DNA of 64,000 nucleotides. Source: Collinsella tanakaei. GTDB lineage: Bacteria; Actinomycetota; Coriobacteriia; Coriobacteriales; Coriobacteriaceae. Below are positions 47,224 through 56,798 of the stretch, piece after piece (within the stretch, counting starts at the first letter, position 1; each line of letters starts with the position of its first letter). The position numbers were made by a program, and so were the translations under genes. Location: assembly GCF_021531055.1 (NCBI RefSeq), contig NZ_JADYTL010000001.1:62001-126000 (forward strand). Reading direction: 5' to 3'. The notes under the pieces are model-generated. The model had not been told where the DNA came from, did not search any database, and worked only from the letters and a program-made list of their open reading frames with translations.

Positions 47224-48594
47224 ATGGAAACGTTATTCAGCAACAACGAGCGAGCCCAGCGCGTCAAGTACGCCCCGCTCGCCGTCCGCATGCGCCCGAC
47301 GACGCTCGATGAGTACGTCGGGCAGCGGAAGGCCGTCGGCCCCGATTCGTGGCTCCGTCGTGCGATCGAGCACGACGTGCTCTCGAGCGTGATTCTGTAC
47401 GGCCCGGCCGGTACCGGCAAGACGACGCTCGCGCATATCATCGCCGCGCATACCCGCAGCGAGTTCGTCGAGGTCTCGGCGGTGACCGGTTCCGTCAAGG
47501 ACCTGCGCCGCGAGATCGATGAGGCCTCGAGGCGCCTGATGGCGTTCGGCCGCCGAACGATCCTGTTCATCGACGAGATCCACCGTTTCTCGCGCTCGCA
47601 GCAGGACGCGCTGCTCCATGCGGTCGAGAACCGGACCGTCATCATGATCGGCGCGACGACCGAGAATCCGTACTTCGAGGTCAATTCGGCGCTGTTGTCC
47701 CGCAGCCGCGTCGTGGAGCTCGAGCATCTCTCCGATGCCGATATCGAGGTGCTCGTGCGTCGTGCAGTCGACGACGAGCGCGGCCTTGCCGGAGCCTACA
47801 CGCTCGACGATGACGCCGTGAAGGCCATCTGCACGCTTGCCGCGGGCGATGCGCGCAGCGCGCTGACGACGCTCGAGCTCGCGAGCGAGATCGCCCTCAC
47901 GCGCCACGACCCCGCCGAGCTGCAGGGTGTGGACCATGCGCCCATCGCGATCGAGGTCGCCGACGTTCGGGCCGCCAACCCGCGTCGCGGGCTGTCCTAC
48001 GACAAGAGCGGCGACATGCACTACGACATCATCTCGGCGTTCATCAAGTCGATGCGTGGCAGCGATCCTGATGCCACCGTCTATTGGCTTGCGCGCATGA
48101 TCGATGCCGGCGAGGACCCGAAGTTCATCGCGCGGCGCATCATGATCCAGGCATCCGAGGATATCGGCAACGCCGACCCGCAGGCGTTCCTCATCGCCGA
48201 GGCGGCGTTCAAGGCCGCCGAGGTCATCGGGTATCCCGAGTGTCGCATCAATCTCGCCCAAGCGGCGCTCTACAACGCACTCGCCCCCAAGAGCAACGCC
48301 TGCGAGGCCGCCATCGATGCGGCGCTCGCCGACGTGCGGTCGAGCGGGCAGCGCGAGGTGCCGAGCTATCTGCGTGACCGGCATCGCCCTGGCTCCGACG
48401 AGTACGGCACCTATCGCTATCCGCACGATTACCCTTGCGGGTGGGTCGATCAGCGCTACCTGCCCGAGGGGCTCGAACGCGGCGCTTTTTGGCAGCCATC
48501 CGGCAGGGGATGGGAGCAGTGGCGCTTCGAGCAGTCGGCTCGCGACCGGTCGGGAAACGCCCCCGACGTATCGGACGATGAAGCGGCGAATTGA
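47224..48594 (+). CDS. rarA: Replication-associated recombination protein A (RarA/MgsA)
   Basis: The 456-residue clamp-loader-like AAA ATPase acts at stalled forks. It has GPAGTGKTTLA (Walker A), LFIDEIHRFSRSQQD (Walker B), GATTENPYFEVNSALLSRS (sensor/arginine-finger region) and a C-terminal tetramerisation domain. The first residues have ERAQRVKYAPLAVRMRP and DEYVGQ, typical of RarA. It is close downstream of the HD gene. Confidence 0.93.
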   Translation: METLFSNNERAQRVKYAPLAVRMRPTTLDEYVGQRKAVGPDSWLRRAIEHDVLSSVILYGPAGTGKTTLAHIIAAHTRSEFVEVSAVTGSVKDLRREIDEASRRLMAFGRRTILFIDEIHRFSRSQQDALLHAVENRTVIMIGATTENPYFEVNSALLSRSRVVELEHLSDADIEVLVRRAVDDERGLAGAYTLDDDAVKAICTLAAGDARSALTTLELASEIALTRHDPAELQGVDHAPIAIEVADVRAANPRRGLSYDKSGDMHYDIISAFIKSMRGSDPDATVYWLARMIDAGEDPKFIARRIMIQASEDIGNADPQAFLIAEAAFKAAEVIGYPECRINLAQAALYNALAPKSNACEAAIDAALADVRSSGQREVPSYLRDRHRPGSDEYGTYRYPHDYPCGWVDQRYLPEGLERGAFWQPSGRGWEQWRFEQSARDRSGNAPDVSDDEAAN

Positions 48595-48693
48595 TGTGAT
48601 GACCCGCATGGAGCCATGCGGGTTGGGTACTATGATTGAATATGCATCTTCCGCGATCGACGCGGAGGGTCCATCTCGACGTTGGGAGTTAGC

Positions 48694-49278
48694 ATGGAGC
48701 CCCTACAGATTGTCCTTATCGTGCTCGCGGTCGCCGGTGTCTGGGCCGTCGTCGAGCTCGCCCTCACGCTGCGCAAAAGCCGTTCGACGATTCAGACGGT
48801 CGACCGTGCCGTGGGCGAGCTGAACGAGACGCTCGGCGAGGCGCGTCCCGTCATCGCCAAGCTCGATACCACCCTCGACGACCTGCAGCCCGCGCTCAAT
48901 CAGGTTGAACCGCTGCTTAAGCAGGGAAGCATCGCCATCGAGGCGCTTTCCGCCGACCTGATCGAGGTCAACGGCGTGCTGCGCGACGTCTCCGAGGTGA
49001 CCGGCAGCATGTCGAGCGCATCCGGCGCCGTCTCGGGTATCGCGTCCGCCGCCTCGGAGAAGGTCCAGCGTCTCTTCTCCAAGCACGGGGTCGATACAGC
49101 CGCCACCGATCGCGCGATCGCGGACAGGACGTCCGACGTCCAGGAGGATCGCGCCGATGCCGCCGATTCGCACGACGAAGACCCCGACGGCGCGGCGACG
49201 CCCGAGTCCGCCCCGCGTCGCCAGTACTACACCTACGATGATCCCGTAACCGAGCAGCAGGAGAAGTCCGATGAGTGA
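48694..49278 (+). CDS. DUF948-like membrane-anchored coiled-coil protein
   Basis: The 194-residue protein starts with one membrane helix (LQIVLIVLAVAGVWAVVE). It continues as an amphipathic coiled coil (about 30-110) with the NETLGEARPVIAKLD pattern, then an acidic tail. This is the arrangement of DUF948 proteins, some of which are general-stress proteins in Firmicutes. The ATG at 48694 follows GGGAG. Its end overlaps the anti-sigma-like gene by 8 bases, so it is likely part of the sigma operon. Confidence 0.75.
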   Translation: MEPLQIVLIVLAVAGVWAVVELALTLRKSRSTIQTVDRAVGELNETLGEARPVIAKLDTTLDDLQPALNQVEPLLKQGSIAIEALSADLIEVNGVLRDVSEVTGSMSSASGAVSGIASAASEKVQRLFSKHGVDTAATDRAIADRTSDVQEDRADAADSHDEDPDGAATPESAPRRQYYTYDDPVTEQQEKSDE

Positions 49279-49648
49279 TTCCATGACGACGGTACGCCTG
49301 ACCGTGGCTGCCGATCCGCATCTTGCACGCCTCGTCCGTATGACGGCCGCCAACGTCGCCATGCTGAGCTCGATGTCGGTCGAGCGCGTCGAGGATATGC
49401 GCATGGCCGCCGAGGAGGCGTTCGTCTTCTCGTGCGGGCTGTGCCCCGGAACCGACGTCGCCATCCGCTTCGACGTCGATGCGACGCGCGTGGGCATGGT
49501 CTTCGAGCTCGGCGATGCGTCCTTCGAAGATGCCGCGGGTTCCGAGTCGGCGGTCTACGCAGACCTCATCTTGGGCGCCGTGTGCGACGAATACGAGAAG
49601 CGCACCGCTCCGACCGCCCTCGTCATGACCTTGAAAGCTGATGTGTAA
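49271..49648 (+). CDS. RsbW/SpoIIAB-like anti-sigma factor homologue, divergent
   Basis: The 125-residue protein directly precedes a SigB-type sigma gene (1-base overlap), which is where the anti-sigma kinase is encoded in B. subtilis. It has the RsbW layout: an N-terminal strand, then RVEDMRMAAEEAF, which aligns with the region leading to the N-box. The ATP-binding Asn of that box is not present in EEAFVFSCGL. So it may bind sigma without being an active kinase. No RsbV-like anti-anti-sigma gene is adjacent. Confidence 0.7.
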   Translation: MSDSMTTVRLTVAADPHLARLVRMTAANVAMLSSMSVERVEDMRMAAEEAFVFSCGLCPGTDVAIRFDVDATRVGMVFELGDASFEDAAGSESAVYADLILGAVCDEYEKRTAPTALVMTLKADV

Positions 49649-50439
49649 TGGCAGATAAGACCGCTTCCGGCAAGGCGGCATGGGATAAGGAGAAGACGCA
49701 CGAGCTGTTCCGGCGCTATAAGGAACACGGCGACATGGACGCCCGCGAGAAGCTCGTCATGTCCCACCTGAACCTCGTCCGCTTCCTTGCCAACAAATTC
49801 AAGAACCGCGGTGAGCCGCTCGACGACCTCATGCAGGTCGGCTATCTCGGCTTGCTCAAAGCTATCGACCGTTTCGACCCCGATCGCGGACTCGAGTTCA
49901 CGACGTACGCCACGCCCACCATCATGGGCGAGATCAAGCGCCATTTCCGCGATAAGGGCTGGAGCGTCCGCGTACCCCGCCGTCTGCAGGAACTATCCGC
50001 GAAGGTCAACCAGGCGACCGATACCCTGACCACGCAGCTCCAGCGTTCTCCGACCGTCGAGGAGATCGCCGACTATCTCGATGCATCGGTCGACGAGGTC
50101 CTCGAGGCCATGGAATCCTCCTCGGCCTATACCTCCGTGCCGCTCGAGGCGCCCGGCAGCACCGATTCCGATGACACGCCTTCGGTCCTCGACCGCTACG
50201 CCTCCGAGGACAGCGCCCTGTCCTTCACCGACGATCGACTCGTCATCGAGGAGGCCCTGAAGGGCTTCTCACCGCGTGAGCGCGAGGTGATCGAGATGCG
50301 GTTCGTGCAGGGCATGACCCAGATCGAGATCGCCGAGAAGCTCGGGGTCTCGCAGGTGCAGGTGTCGCGCCTGCTGCGCCGCACGCTCAAGAAGATCCAA
50401 GAGAAGATCGATCCCGAGGGGGTCATGCAGAAGCGATGA
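49648..50439 (+). CDS. SigB/SigF-family RNA polymerase sigma factor
   Basis: The 263-residue sigma-70 family factor has region 2 (LVMSHLNLVRFLANKF, DDLMQVGYLGLLKAIDRFDP, TYATPTIMGEIKRHFRD), a region 3 (SPTVEEIADYLDAS) and a region 4 helix-turn-helix (MTQIEIAEKLGVSQVQVSRLL). This is the general-stress/sporulation group. It overlaps its upstream anti-sigma-like gene and the downstream permease by 1 and 4 bases. Confidence 0.92.
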   Translation: MADKTASGKAAWDKEKTHELFRRYKEHGDMDAREKLVMSHLNLVRFLANKFKNRGEPLDDLMQVGYLGLLKAIDRFDPDRGLEFTTYATPTIMGEIKRHFRDKGWSVRVPRRLQELSAKVNQATDTLTTQLQRSPTVEEIADYLDASVDEVLEAMESSSAYTSVPLEAPGSTDSDDTPSVLDRYASEDSALSFTDDRLVIEEALKGFSPREREVIEMRFVQGMTQIEIAEKLGVSQVQVSRLLRRTLKKIQEKIDPEGVMQKR

Positions 50440-51842
50440 GCGGTTCCTCCCAACCCGAGCATCCGCAGGATAGGATTCTGCGTGACACCCGTATCGTGAC
50501 GCTGCGCATCTGGTCGGTCGTCGGCCTTCTGATCATCGGCGCCATGCTCTTGAACGTCGTGGGCGTGCTCGCACCGGTCGTCGAGTTTTTGGCCGTGGGC
50601 TCGCTCATCGCCTTCGTCGAGTCGCCGATCGTCAACGCGCTCGAGCATCGCGGTGTGCCGCGTTCGCTCGGGGCGCTCGTGGGCCTTCTGCTTGTGATCG
50701 CCGTCGTGGCACTCCTGTTCACGCTATTGCTGCCCATGTTCATCGAGCAGATCGTCGACGTGCTCAACCAGATGCCGCGTTACTTCTCGGCGTTCTCCCT
50801 GCAGATCCAAGACCTCATGGAGAACGTCCGGTCGCTCACCTCGAGCGACATGTTCGGCGGCGTCGACGACGTGTTGCTGTCGTTGCAGCATAACGCCACC
50901 GCGTTCGTGACCGACCTTGCCACCGACCTGGGCCGCGGCGTCATGCCGGCGCTCGGGGGCGTGGCCAACACGTTGTTCACCGTGTTCCTCGGTCTCGTCT
51001 TGGCCTACTGGCTCGCCTGCGACTACCCGAAGATCCACGGCGAGATCGGCTATGCGCTCGGCGAGGGTAAAGACGACGACTACCGCTTCATCGTCGCCAT
51101 CCTCTCGCGTTCCGTCGGCGGCTACATGCGCTCCATGATCATCACGTCGGCCATCAACGGCGTGATGGTGTTCGTCGGCCTTCTGATCGCCGGGCATCCC
51201 TATGCGGGCCTTATGGGCATCGCGACCGGTATCTTCCACCTTATCCCCGTGATCGGTCCGTGGTTCTCCGCCGCGATCGCCATCATCATCGCCGTGTTCT
51301 ACAGCCCGGCGCTTGCGATCTGGACGCTCGTGATCGTCGTCGTCGCGCAAAACATCACCGACAACGTCTTGTCGCCCAAGGTCATGCAATCCACCGTACA
51401 GGTGCATCCCGCCATGAGCCTGGCTGCGATCGTCATCGGTTCGGCCCTCATGGGGCCGATGGGCATGGTCATCGCCATCCCGCTGTGCGCGGCGCTCAAG
51501 GGCCTGTTCATCTTCTACTTCGAGAAGAGCACCAAGCGCCAGCTCGTCGGCTATGACGGCGCGATCTTCCGCGGCACGCCCTATCGCGATGAGAACGGGG
51601 ACCCGGTTCCCGCCTTCGATGCGCTGGGCGACGATACCTTCGTGAGCGATTCCGAGCTCATCCCGGATGACGTCGTGCCCGATGCGACGGCCCTGCCCAA
51701 GCCCAAATCCGATTTGGATAACCCGTGGGTCAAGCTCGCATCCATGCAGCCCGGCTCGACCGGCATGTTCAAGATCCCGTTCGGATCGTCTTCGGAGACG
51801 GGTTCCCCGTCGGATGACGGAACGGATGACGACGGCCGCTGA
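50436..51842 (+). CDS. AI-2E-family (PerM/TqsA-like) membrane transporter
   Basis: The 468-residue protein has about eight membrane helices in the AI-2E superfamily pattern. It includes an N-terminal pair with LIAFVESPIVNALEHRGVPR, a periplasmic segment, and the VVVAQNITDNVLSPKVMQ and PAMSLAAIVIGSALMGPMGMVIAIPL motifs. A long acidic cytoplasmic C-terminus follows. Members include exporters of AI-2 and sodium/proton antiporters. Its 4-base overlap with the sigma gene links it to the operon; substrate unknown. Confidence 0.87.
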   Translation: MSGSSQPEHPQDRILRDTRIVTLRIWSVVGLLIIGAMLLNVVGVLAPVVEFLAVGSLIAFVESPIVNALEHRGVPRSLGALVGLLLVIAVVALLFTLLLPMFIEQIVDVLNQMPRYFSAFSLQIQDLMENVRSLTSSDMFGGVDDVLLSLQHNATAFVTDLATDLGRGVMPALGGVANTLFTVFLGLVLAYWLACDYPKIHGEIGYALGEGKDDDYRFIVAILSRSVGGYMRSMIITSAINGVMVFVGLLIAGHPYAGLMGIATGIFHLIPVIGPWFSAAIAIIIAVFYSPALAIWTLVIVVVAQNITDNVLSPKVMQSTVQVHPAMSLAAIVIGSALMGPMGMVIAIPLCAALKGLFIFYFEKSTKRQLVGYDGAIFRGTPYRDENGDPVPAFDALGDDTFVSDSELIPDDVVPDATALPKPKSDLDNPWVKLASMQPGSTGMFKIPFGSSSETGSPSDDGTDDDGR

Positions 51843-51889
51843 TCGCGGCCCGATCCCATACTCTCGCGGTCATATGCGGTGCTTCGGTG

Positions 51890-51922
51890 CGTGCGGCTGT
51901 TTTTACCTTTACGGCCGCACGC
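51890..51922 (+). terminator. 9-bp inverted repeat before the alaS promoter
   Basis: GCGTGCGGC (51890-51898) pairs with GCCGCACGC (51914-51922); the 15-base loop contains TTTTT. It may terminate the sigma operon, or act as an operator for alaS. Confidence 0.4.
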
Positions 51923-51928
51923 GTCGGC

Positions 51929-51934
51929 TATACT
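51929..51934 (+). promoter_or_regulatory. Putative -10 element ahead of alaS
   Basis: TATACT lies 49 bases before the alaS ATG. A convincing -35 is not seen in the short G+C-rich stretch ahead. No T-box-like leader fits this gap. Confidence 0.4.
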
Positions 51935-51982
51935 AGGTGCGTTTACGCCTATCTACCGTGTTGAACATGAGGAGACGAACGC

Positions 51983-54643
51983 ATGACCGCTGGTAATCCG
52001 ACCATGACGACCGCCGAGATCCGCTCGGCGTTCCTTCACTTCTTCGAGGAGCGCGGGTGCAAGCTGTTCCCGAGCTCGTCGCTGATCCCCGACGATCCGT
52101 CCCTGCTGCTCGCCAACGCCGGCATGAACCAGTTCAAGCAGTACTACCAGGGCAAGAAGACCATGCACGAGATCGGTGCGACGTCCTGCCAGAAGTGCGT
52201 CCGCACTAACGATATCGACATCATCGGCACCGATGGCCGCCATGCCTCGTTCTTCGAGATGCTCGGCAACTTCTCGTTCGGCGGCGTGTCCAAGCAGCAG
52301 GCGTGCGCATGGGCGCTCGAGCTGTCCACCGAGGTCTTCAAGCTCCCGATCGAGCGTCTGTACTTCACGGTCTTCACCGACGACGATGAGACCTACGAGA
52401 TCTGGCGTTCCCTCGGTGTCGAGGAGAGTCACATCTCGCGTCTCGGCGAGGACGACAACTTCTGGGCGGCCGGCCCCACGGGTCCGTGCGGTCCGTGCTC
52501 CGAGATCTACTACGACATGGGCGAGGACGTCGGATGCGGTCGTCCCGACTGCGCGCCGGGGTGCGATTGCGACCGCTTCCTGGAGTACTGGAATCTCGTG
52601 TTCACGCAGTTCGACCGTCAGGAGGACGGTTCGATGCCGGAGCTTCCGCATCGCAACCTCGACACCGGCATGGGCCTCGAGCGCATGAGCGCCATCATGC
52701 AGGGCAAGACCTCGTTTTTCGACGGCGACATCATGCAGGGTCTCATCAGGCTCGGCGAGGAGATCTCGGGGGCGTCCTATGTGAGCGACGACTACATCGG
52801 TCCGAGCCGTTCGCTGCGTATCATCGCCGACCATGCGCGCTCCGTCGACTTCATGATCTCCGACGGCATCCTGCCGGGCAATGAGGGCCGCGGTTACGTG
52901 CTGCGCCGTCTGCTGCGCCGCGCGGTGTTCCACGGACGTCTGCTCGGCGTGACCGAGCCGTTCCTCGGTCGCTTCATCGATCGCGTGAACGAGCTCATGG
53001 GCGACGCCTATCCGGAACTCACCAAGAACGTCGCGCTGGTCAAGGGCATCGTGAGCGCGGAGGAGGAGCGTTTCTCCACGACGCTCGACAACGGCCGCGT
53101 CTATCTCGACGAAGCGCTCGCCAAGCTCGGCGAGGGCGAGGTGCTCGACGGTGCGTCCGCCTTCATGCTGCACGACACGTTCGGCTTTCCGATCGACCTG
53201 ACCGTCGAGATCGCCCAGGGTGCCGGCCATGAGGTCGATATCGACGGCTTCAACCGCGAGATGGAGGCGCAGCGCGAGCGCGCCCGTGCCAACGTCAAGG
53301 GCGACGCGTGGGGCTCGTTCAACGACGTGTGGACCGAGCTTTCCGATACGCTCGCTTCGACCGAGTTCTGCGGATACGACGCCGACGACATCGACGGCGC
53401 CCGCGTGCTCGCCATCGTGCGTGACGGCGCCTCGGTCGATGCCGCCGCGACGAGCGAGACCGTCGACGTGGTGCTCGACCGCACCCCGTTCTACGCCGAG
53501 ATGGGCGGTCAGGTCGGCGATGCCGGCACGCTCATGTGCGGTGACGTGTACGTGACGGTGGCCGACACCGTCTCCCATAACGGTCTGTATGCGCATCGTG
53601 CACAGGTCACGAGCGCCGGTGAGCTCAAGGTGGGCGATGTCGTGCGTGCCGTCGTCGACGGCACGCGCCGTGAGCTCATCCGCCGCAACCATACCGCGAC
53701 GCACCTGCTCGACGCCGCGCTCAAGGAGGTGCTGGGCGATCACGTGAACCAGGCGGGCTCGCAGCTCGACGACCATCGCCTGCGCTTCGACTTCACCCAC
53801 TTCGAGGCCCTGTCCGCCGAGGAACTCGCTCGCATCGAGGAGATCGTGAACCGCGAGATCTTCGCCGCCAAGCCGGTCGTGACCCGTGTGATGGGCATCG
53901 ACGAGGCCCGTGCTTCCGGTGCCGTCGCCCTGTTCGGCGAGAAGTACGGTGACGTGGTGCGCGTCGTCTCCGTGGGCGAGGAGGAGCATCCGTTCTCCCG
54001 TGAGCTGTGCGGCGGCACCCATGCCCGCAACACCGCCGAGATCGGCCTGTTCCGCATCGTCTCCGAGTCGTCCACGGGCTCCAACGTCCGTCGCATCGAG
54101 GCCGTGACGAGCCTCGGCGCCATGGCCTACCTCGAGGAGCGCGAGCGCATGCTCGCCGCTGCCGCCGAGGCGCTCAAGTGCCGTCCCGACGAGGTCGTCA
54201 CGCGAATCGAGGCGCTCCAGCGCAACCTGCGCGACGCCAACCAGAAGCTCAAGGCAGCGCTCACCGGTGGATCCTCCGATGCCATCGCCACCGCGATCGA
54301 CCAAGCCGTCGAGGTGTCCGGCTACAAACTCGTCATCGCCAAGCTCTCCGGTCTCGAGGCCGCCGAGCTCCGCAACGTGTGGGACACCGTCCGTTCGAAG
54401 ATCCACACGCCGGTCGCCTGCGTGCTCGCCACGGTGACCGAGAAGGGTACGCCTGCCCTTCTCGCCGCCGCCACCGACGACGCCGCGAAGGCGGGCTTCA
54501 ACGCCGGGTCCATCATCAAGGCGATCGCGCCGGCGGTCGACGGCCGCGGCGGCGGTCGTCCCACCATGGCGCAGGCGGGCGGCAAGAACGCCGACGGGAT
54601 CGACGCCGCGCTTGCGGCTGCTCGCGGAGAGCTGGGACTGTAG
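51983..54643 (+). CDS. alaS: Alanyl-tRNA synthetase
   Basis: The 886-residue class II synthetase has the catalytic core opening TAEIRSAFLHFFEERG, the ATP-binding TSFFDGDIMQ region, an editing domain with HTATHLLDAALK, and the zinc-site CGGTH. It ends with the DHHA1-type GGGRPTMAQAGGK domain. AGGAG precedes the ATG. It opens a six-gene, tightly packed operon (alaS-ruvX-mltG-yqeG-aroK-aroB-like). Confidence 0.96.
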   Translation: MTAGNPTMTTAEIRSAFLHFFEERGCKLFPSSSLIPDDPSLLLANAGMNQFKQYYQGKKTMHEIGATSCQKCVRTNDIDIIGTDGRHASFFEMLGNFSFGGVSKQQACAWALELSTEVFKLPIERLYFTVFTDDDETYEIWRSLGVEESHISRLGEDDNFWAAGPTGPCGPCSEIYYDMGEDVGCGRPDCAPGCDCDRFLEYWNLVFTQFDRQEDGSMPELPHRNLDTGMGLERMSAIMQGKTSFFDGDIMQGLIRLGEEISGASYVSDDYIGPSRSLRIIADHARSVDFMISDGILPGNEGRGYVLRRLLRRAVFHGRLLGVTEPFLGRFIDRVNELMGDAYPELTKNVALVKGIVSAEEERFSTTLDNGRVYLDEALAKLGEGEVLDGASAFMLHDTFGFPIDLTVEIAQGAGHEVDIDGFNREMEAQRERARANVKGDAWGSFNDVWTELSDTLASTEFCGYDADDIDGARVLAIVRDGASVDAAATSETVDVVLDRTPFYAEMGGQVGDAGTLMCGDVYVTVADTVSHNGLYAHRAQVTSAGELKVGDVVRAVVDGTRRELIRRNHTATHLLDAALKEVLGDHVNQAGSQLDDHRLRFDFTHFEALSAEELARIEEIVNREIFAAKPVVTRVMGIDEARASGAVALFGEKYGDVVRVVSVGEEEHPFSRELCGGTHARNTAEIGLFRIVSESSTGSNVRRIEAVTSLGAMAYLEERERMLAAAAEALKCRPDEVVTRIEALQRNLRDANQKLKAALTGGSSDAIATAIDQAVEVSGYKLVIAKLSGLEAAELRNVWDTVRSKIHTPVACVLATVTEKGTPALLAAATDDAAKAGFNAGSIIKAIAPAVDGRGGGRPTMAQAGGKNADGIDAALAAARGELGL

Positions 54644-54644
54644 C

Positions 54645-55073
54645 GTGATCGCGCTCGCCCTCGATATCGGCCAGACCCGTATCGGCATCGCCGTCTCGGA
54701 CCGCACCGGTTCGGTCGCGATGCCGATCAAGGTGATGCCGACCGCCGAGGTCGTCAACCTGTCGCGTCCCTTCCGCCAACTCGTCGAGGACCATGAACCC
54801 GACGTGCTCGTCTGCGGCAGGCCGCAGACGATGGCGGGGGAGGATGGGCCGCAGGCCCGTCGCGTCGAGCAGGTCGCCCGTGAGCTCGCCGCCCGTCTCG
54901 GGTTGCCGCTCGAGTTCGCCGATGAGCGACTCTCCTCGCGCGAGGCGAAGCGCATCCTGCGCGAGCAGGGGCTCTCGGAGCGCCAGATGCGCGGTAAAGT
55001 CGATATGATCGCCGCATCCCTGTTCCTGCAAGCGTGGCTCGATGCTAGGAATGGAAAGGAAGAACGTGGATAA
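54645..55073 (+). CDS. ruvX: Holliday-junction resolvase-like RuvX (YqgF)
   Basis: The 142-residue RNase H-fold protein has LALDIGQTRIGIAVSD (N-terminal Asp), VCGRPQTMAGEDG and a C-terminal DERLSSREAKRIL and DMIAASLFLQAWL. YqgF proteins process the 5' end of 16S rRNA and may resolve junctions. The GTG start lies 1 base after alaS. Its last 8 bases overlap mltG. Confidence 0.92.
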   Translation: MIALALDIGQTRIGIAVSDRTGSVAMPIKVMPTAEVVNLSRPFRQLVEDHEPDVLVCGRPQTMAGEDGPQARRVEQVARELAARLGLPLEFADERLSSREAKRILREQGLSERQMRGKVDMIAASLFLQAWLDARNGKEERG

Positions 55074-56298
55074 CCAGACGAATCGCGGGCGACATCTCGC
55101 GCCGCGAAACACCTCCGTGAACGGTTCGCGTCCGGCTGGCACGCGCTTTGCCACCGATCGTCGCGCCCCCTCGCGCACCTCCACATCCGGAGTCCGTCCC
55201 TATACCGGCGCACGTGCTTCGCGCGGCTATCAGTCCCCACGTCGCAGGAACGTTCGCTCCTCGTCCTCGTCGCTGCCGGCGGTGATCGCGGCAATCGTCG
55301 CGATCGTCGTCATCGGCGTCATCGCCTGGTTCGCCGTTCCCGCCGTCATGGGCGCCTTCTCGGGTTCCGATGAGGCCGTCGAGGCTGGCCAGGAGGTTCG
55401 ACTGACCATTCCCGAAGGCGCGTCCGGCGATACGATCGCGCAGCTCATGGCCGAAAACCATGTCATCGACAATCCCAAGGACTACTATGCCGCCGTCACC
55501 GAGCTCGGGGCCGAGACGTCCATCAGGCCGGGTGAGTACCTGCTCTATACCGAGCAGGACCCCAAGGAGGTCGTCCAACAGCTCGTCGACGGACCCAACG
55601 TGGAGGGTGCCGTCCTCGTCATCCAGGAGGGCCTGACCGTCGAGCAGACCGCCGCTCGCGTCGAGGAGACCTACGGTATATCCGCCGATGAGTTCCTCGC
55701 CCAGGCGAAGGCGTCCAACTACGTCGATGACTATCCGTTTCTCGAGGGCGCCTACAACGATTCGCTCGAGGGCTACCTGTATCCGAAGACCTATTCGATC
55801 TCCGATCGCACGCCCGACACGATCATCCGCGCCATGCTCGACCAGTTCGTCGCCGAGACGTCCTCGCTCGACCTGTCGGCCGGTCCCGAGGGCATCGACG
55901 CTCAGCAGGTCATCACCGTCGCCTCGCTGATCGAGCGTGAGACCGCCGTTATCGACGAGCGTCCGACCGTGGCGAGCGTGATCTACAATCGCCTGTCCAT
56001 CGACATGCCGCTGCAGATCGATGCGGCGATCGTCTATGCACGCGGTGGGGGCAGCGATCTGGTCACCTATGACGATCTCGAGATCGACTCGCCGTACAAC
56101 GTCTACAAGAACTACGGCTTGACGCCCGGGCCCATCTGCAGTCCGAGCATCTCGTCGATCGAGGCGGCACTCGCTCCGGCCGACACGGATTACCTGTACT
56201 ATGTCGCTTCGCCCGACGGCGATGGGACCCATCGCTTCACCGCGGATTACGACGAGTTCGAGACGTTCCGCCAGGAGTACGAGGCGTCGCTGTCATGA
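55066..56298 (+). CDS. mltG: Endolytic transglycosylase MltG
   Basis: The 410-residue membrane-anchored lytic transglycosylase cuts nascent peptidoglycan glycan. It has a basic, disordered N-terminus, one membrane helix (about 70-95), a LysM-like subdomain and a catalytic YceG-type domain. Catalytic Glu is in ASLIERETA. The GTG at 55066 has GAAAGGAAG ahead; an ATG 15 bases upstream is an alternative. It overlaps ruvX by 8 bases and yqeG by 4. Confidence 0.9.
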   Translation: MDNQTNRGRHLAPRNTSVNGSRPAGTRFATDRRAPSRTSTSGVRPYTGARASRGYQSPRRRNVRSSSSSLPAVIAAIVAIVVIGVIAWFAVPAVMGAFSGSDEAVEAGQEVRLTIPEGASGDTIAQLMAENHVIDNPKDYYAAVTELGAETSIRPGEYLLYTEQDPKEVVQQLVDGPNVEGAVLVIQEGLTVEQTAARVEETYGISADEFLAQAKASNYVDDYPFLEGAYNDSLEGYLYPKTYSISDRTPDTIIRAMLDQFVAETSSLDLSAGPEGIDAQQVITVASLIERETAVIDERPTVASVIYNRLSIDMPLQIDAAIVYARGGGSDLVTYDDLEIDSPYNVYKNYGLTPGPICSPSISSIEAALAPADTDYLYYVASPDGDGTHRFTADYDEFETFRQEYEASLS

Positions 56299-56795
56299 GT
56301 ATCTTTTCCCCTACACGCTATGTGGCGTCGGTCGATGTGATCGACCTCGAGCAGCTGTACGCGCAGGGTAAACGCGCGCTGCTGCTCGATCGTGACAATA
56401 CGCTCGTGCCACGCGACCGCACCAGCGCCCCGCCCGAGGTCGCAGCATGGCTCGATCGCGCTCGGGAGCTCGGGTTCTCGCTCTATATGGTTTCCAATAA
56501 CTGGCATAAGGACCAAGTCGAGCGCTCCGCCTCCGAACTCGGTCTCGATGCCATCTGCTTTGCGATGAAGCCGGCGCCGTTCGCCATCAACGCCGCCTTG
56601 CGGCGCCTCGGCGTCTCGCATGATGCCGCCGTGATCATCGGGGACCAGCTCTACACCGATGTGTGGGCGGGTACGTTGGCCGGCGTCGATTCGATCCTCG
56701 TCAAGCCACAGACGACCGTCGACCTGTGGTACACCAAGATCTTCCGCATCTTCGAGCGTCGCGCTCTGCGCGACGTGCCCTGTGAGGAGCGCTGA
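56295..56795 (+). CDS. YqeG-family HAD phosphatase
   Basis: The 166-residue protein is of the HAD IIIA class. Nucleophile Asp32 and Asp34 are in LLLDRDNTL; motif II is MVSNN; the motif III lysine is in FAMKPAPFAI; motif IV is IIGDQLYTDV. YqeG proteins are PgpA/PGP-phosphatase-related in some species. It overlaps mltG by 4 bases. Confidence 0.88.
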   Translation: MSIFSPTRYVASVDVIDLEQLYAQGKRALLLDRDNTLVPRDRTSAPPEVAAWLDRARELGFSLYMVSNNWHKDQVERSASELGLDAICFAMKPAPFAINAALRRLGVSHDAAVIIGDQLYTDVWAGTLAGVDSILVKPQTTVDLWYTKIFRIFERRALRDVPCEER

Positions 56796-56798
56796 CGC

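Noticed and set aside
51843-51982. T-box or other riboswitch before alaS
   Set aside because: The gap is only about 140 bases, lacks a GGGTGG core, and shows only a terminator-like inverted repeat and a -10 hexamer.
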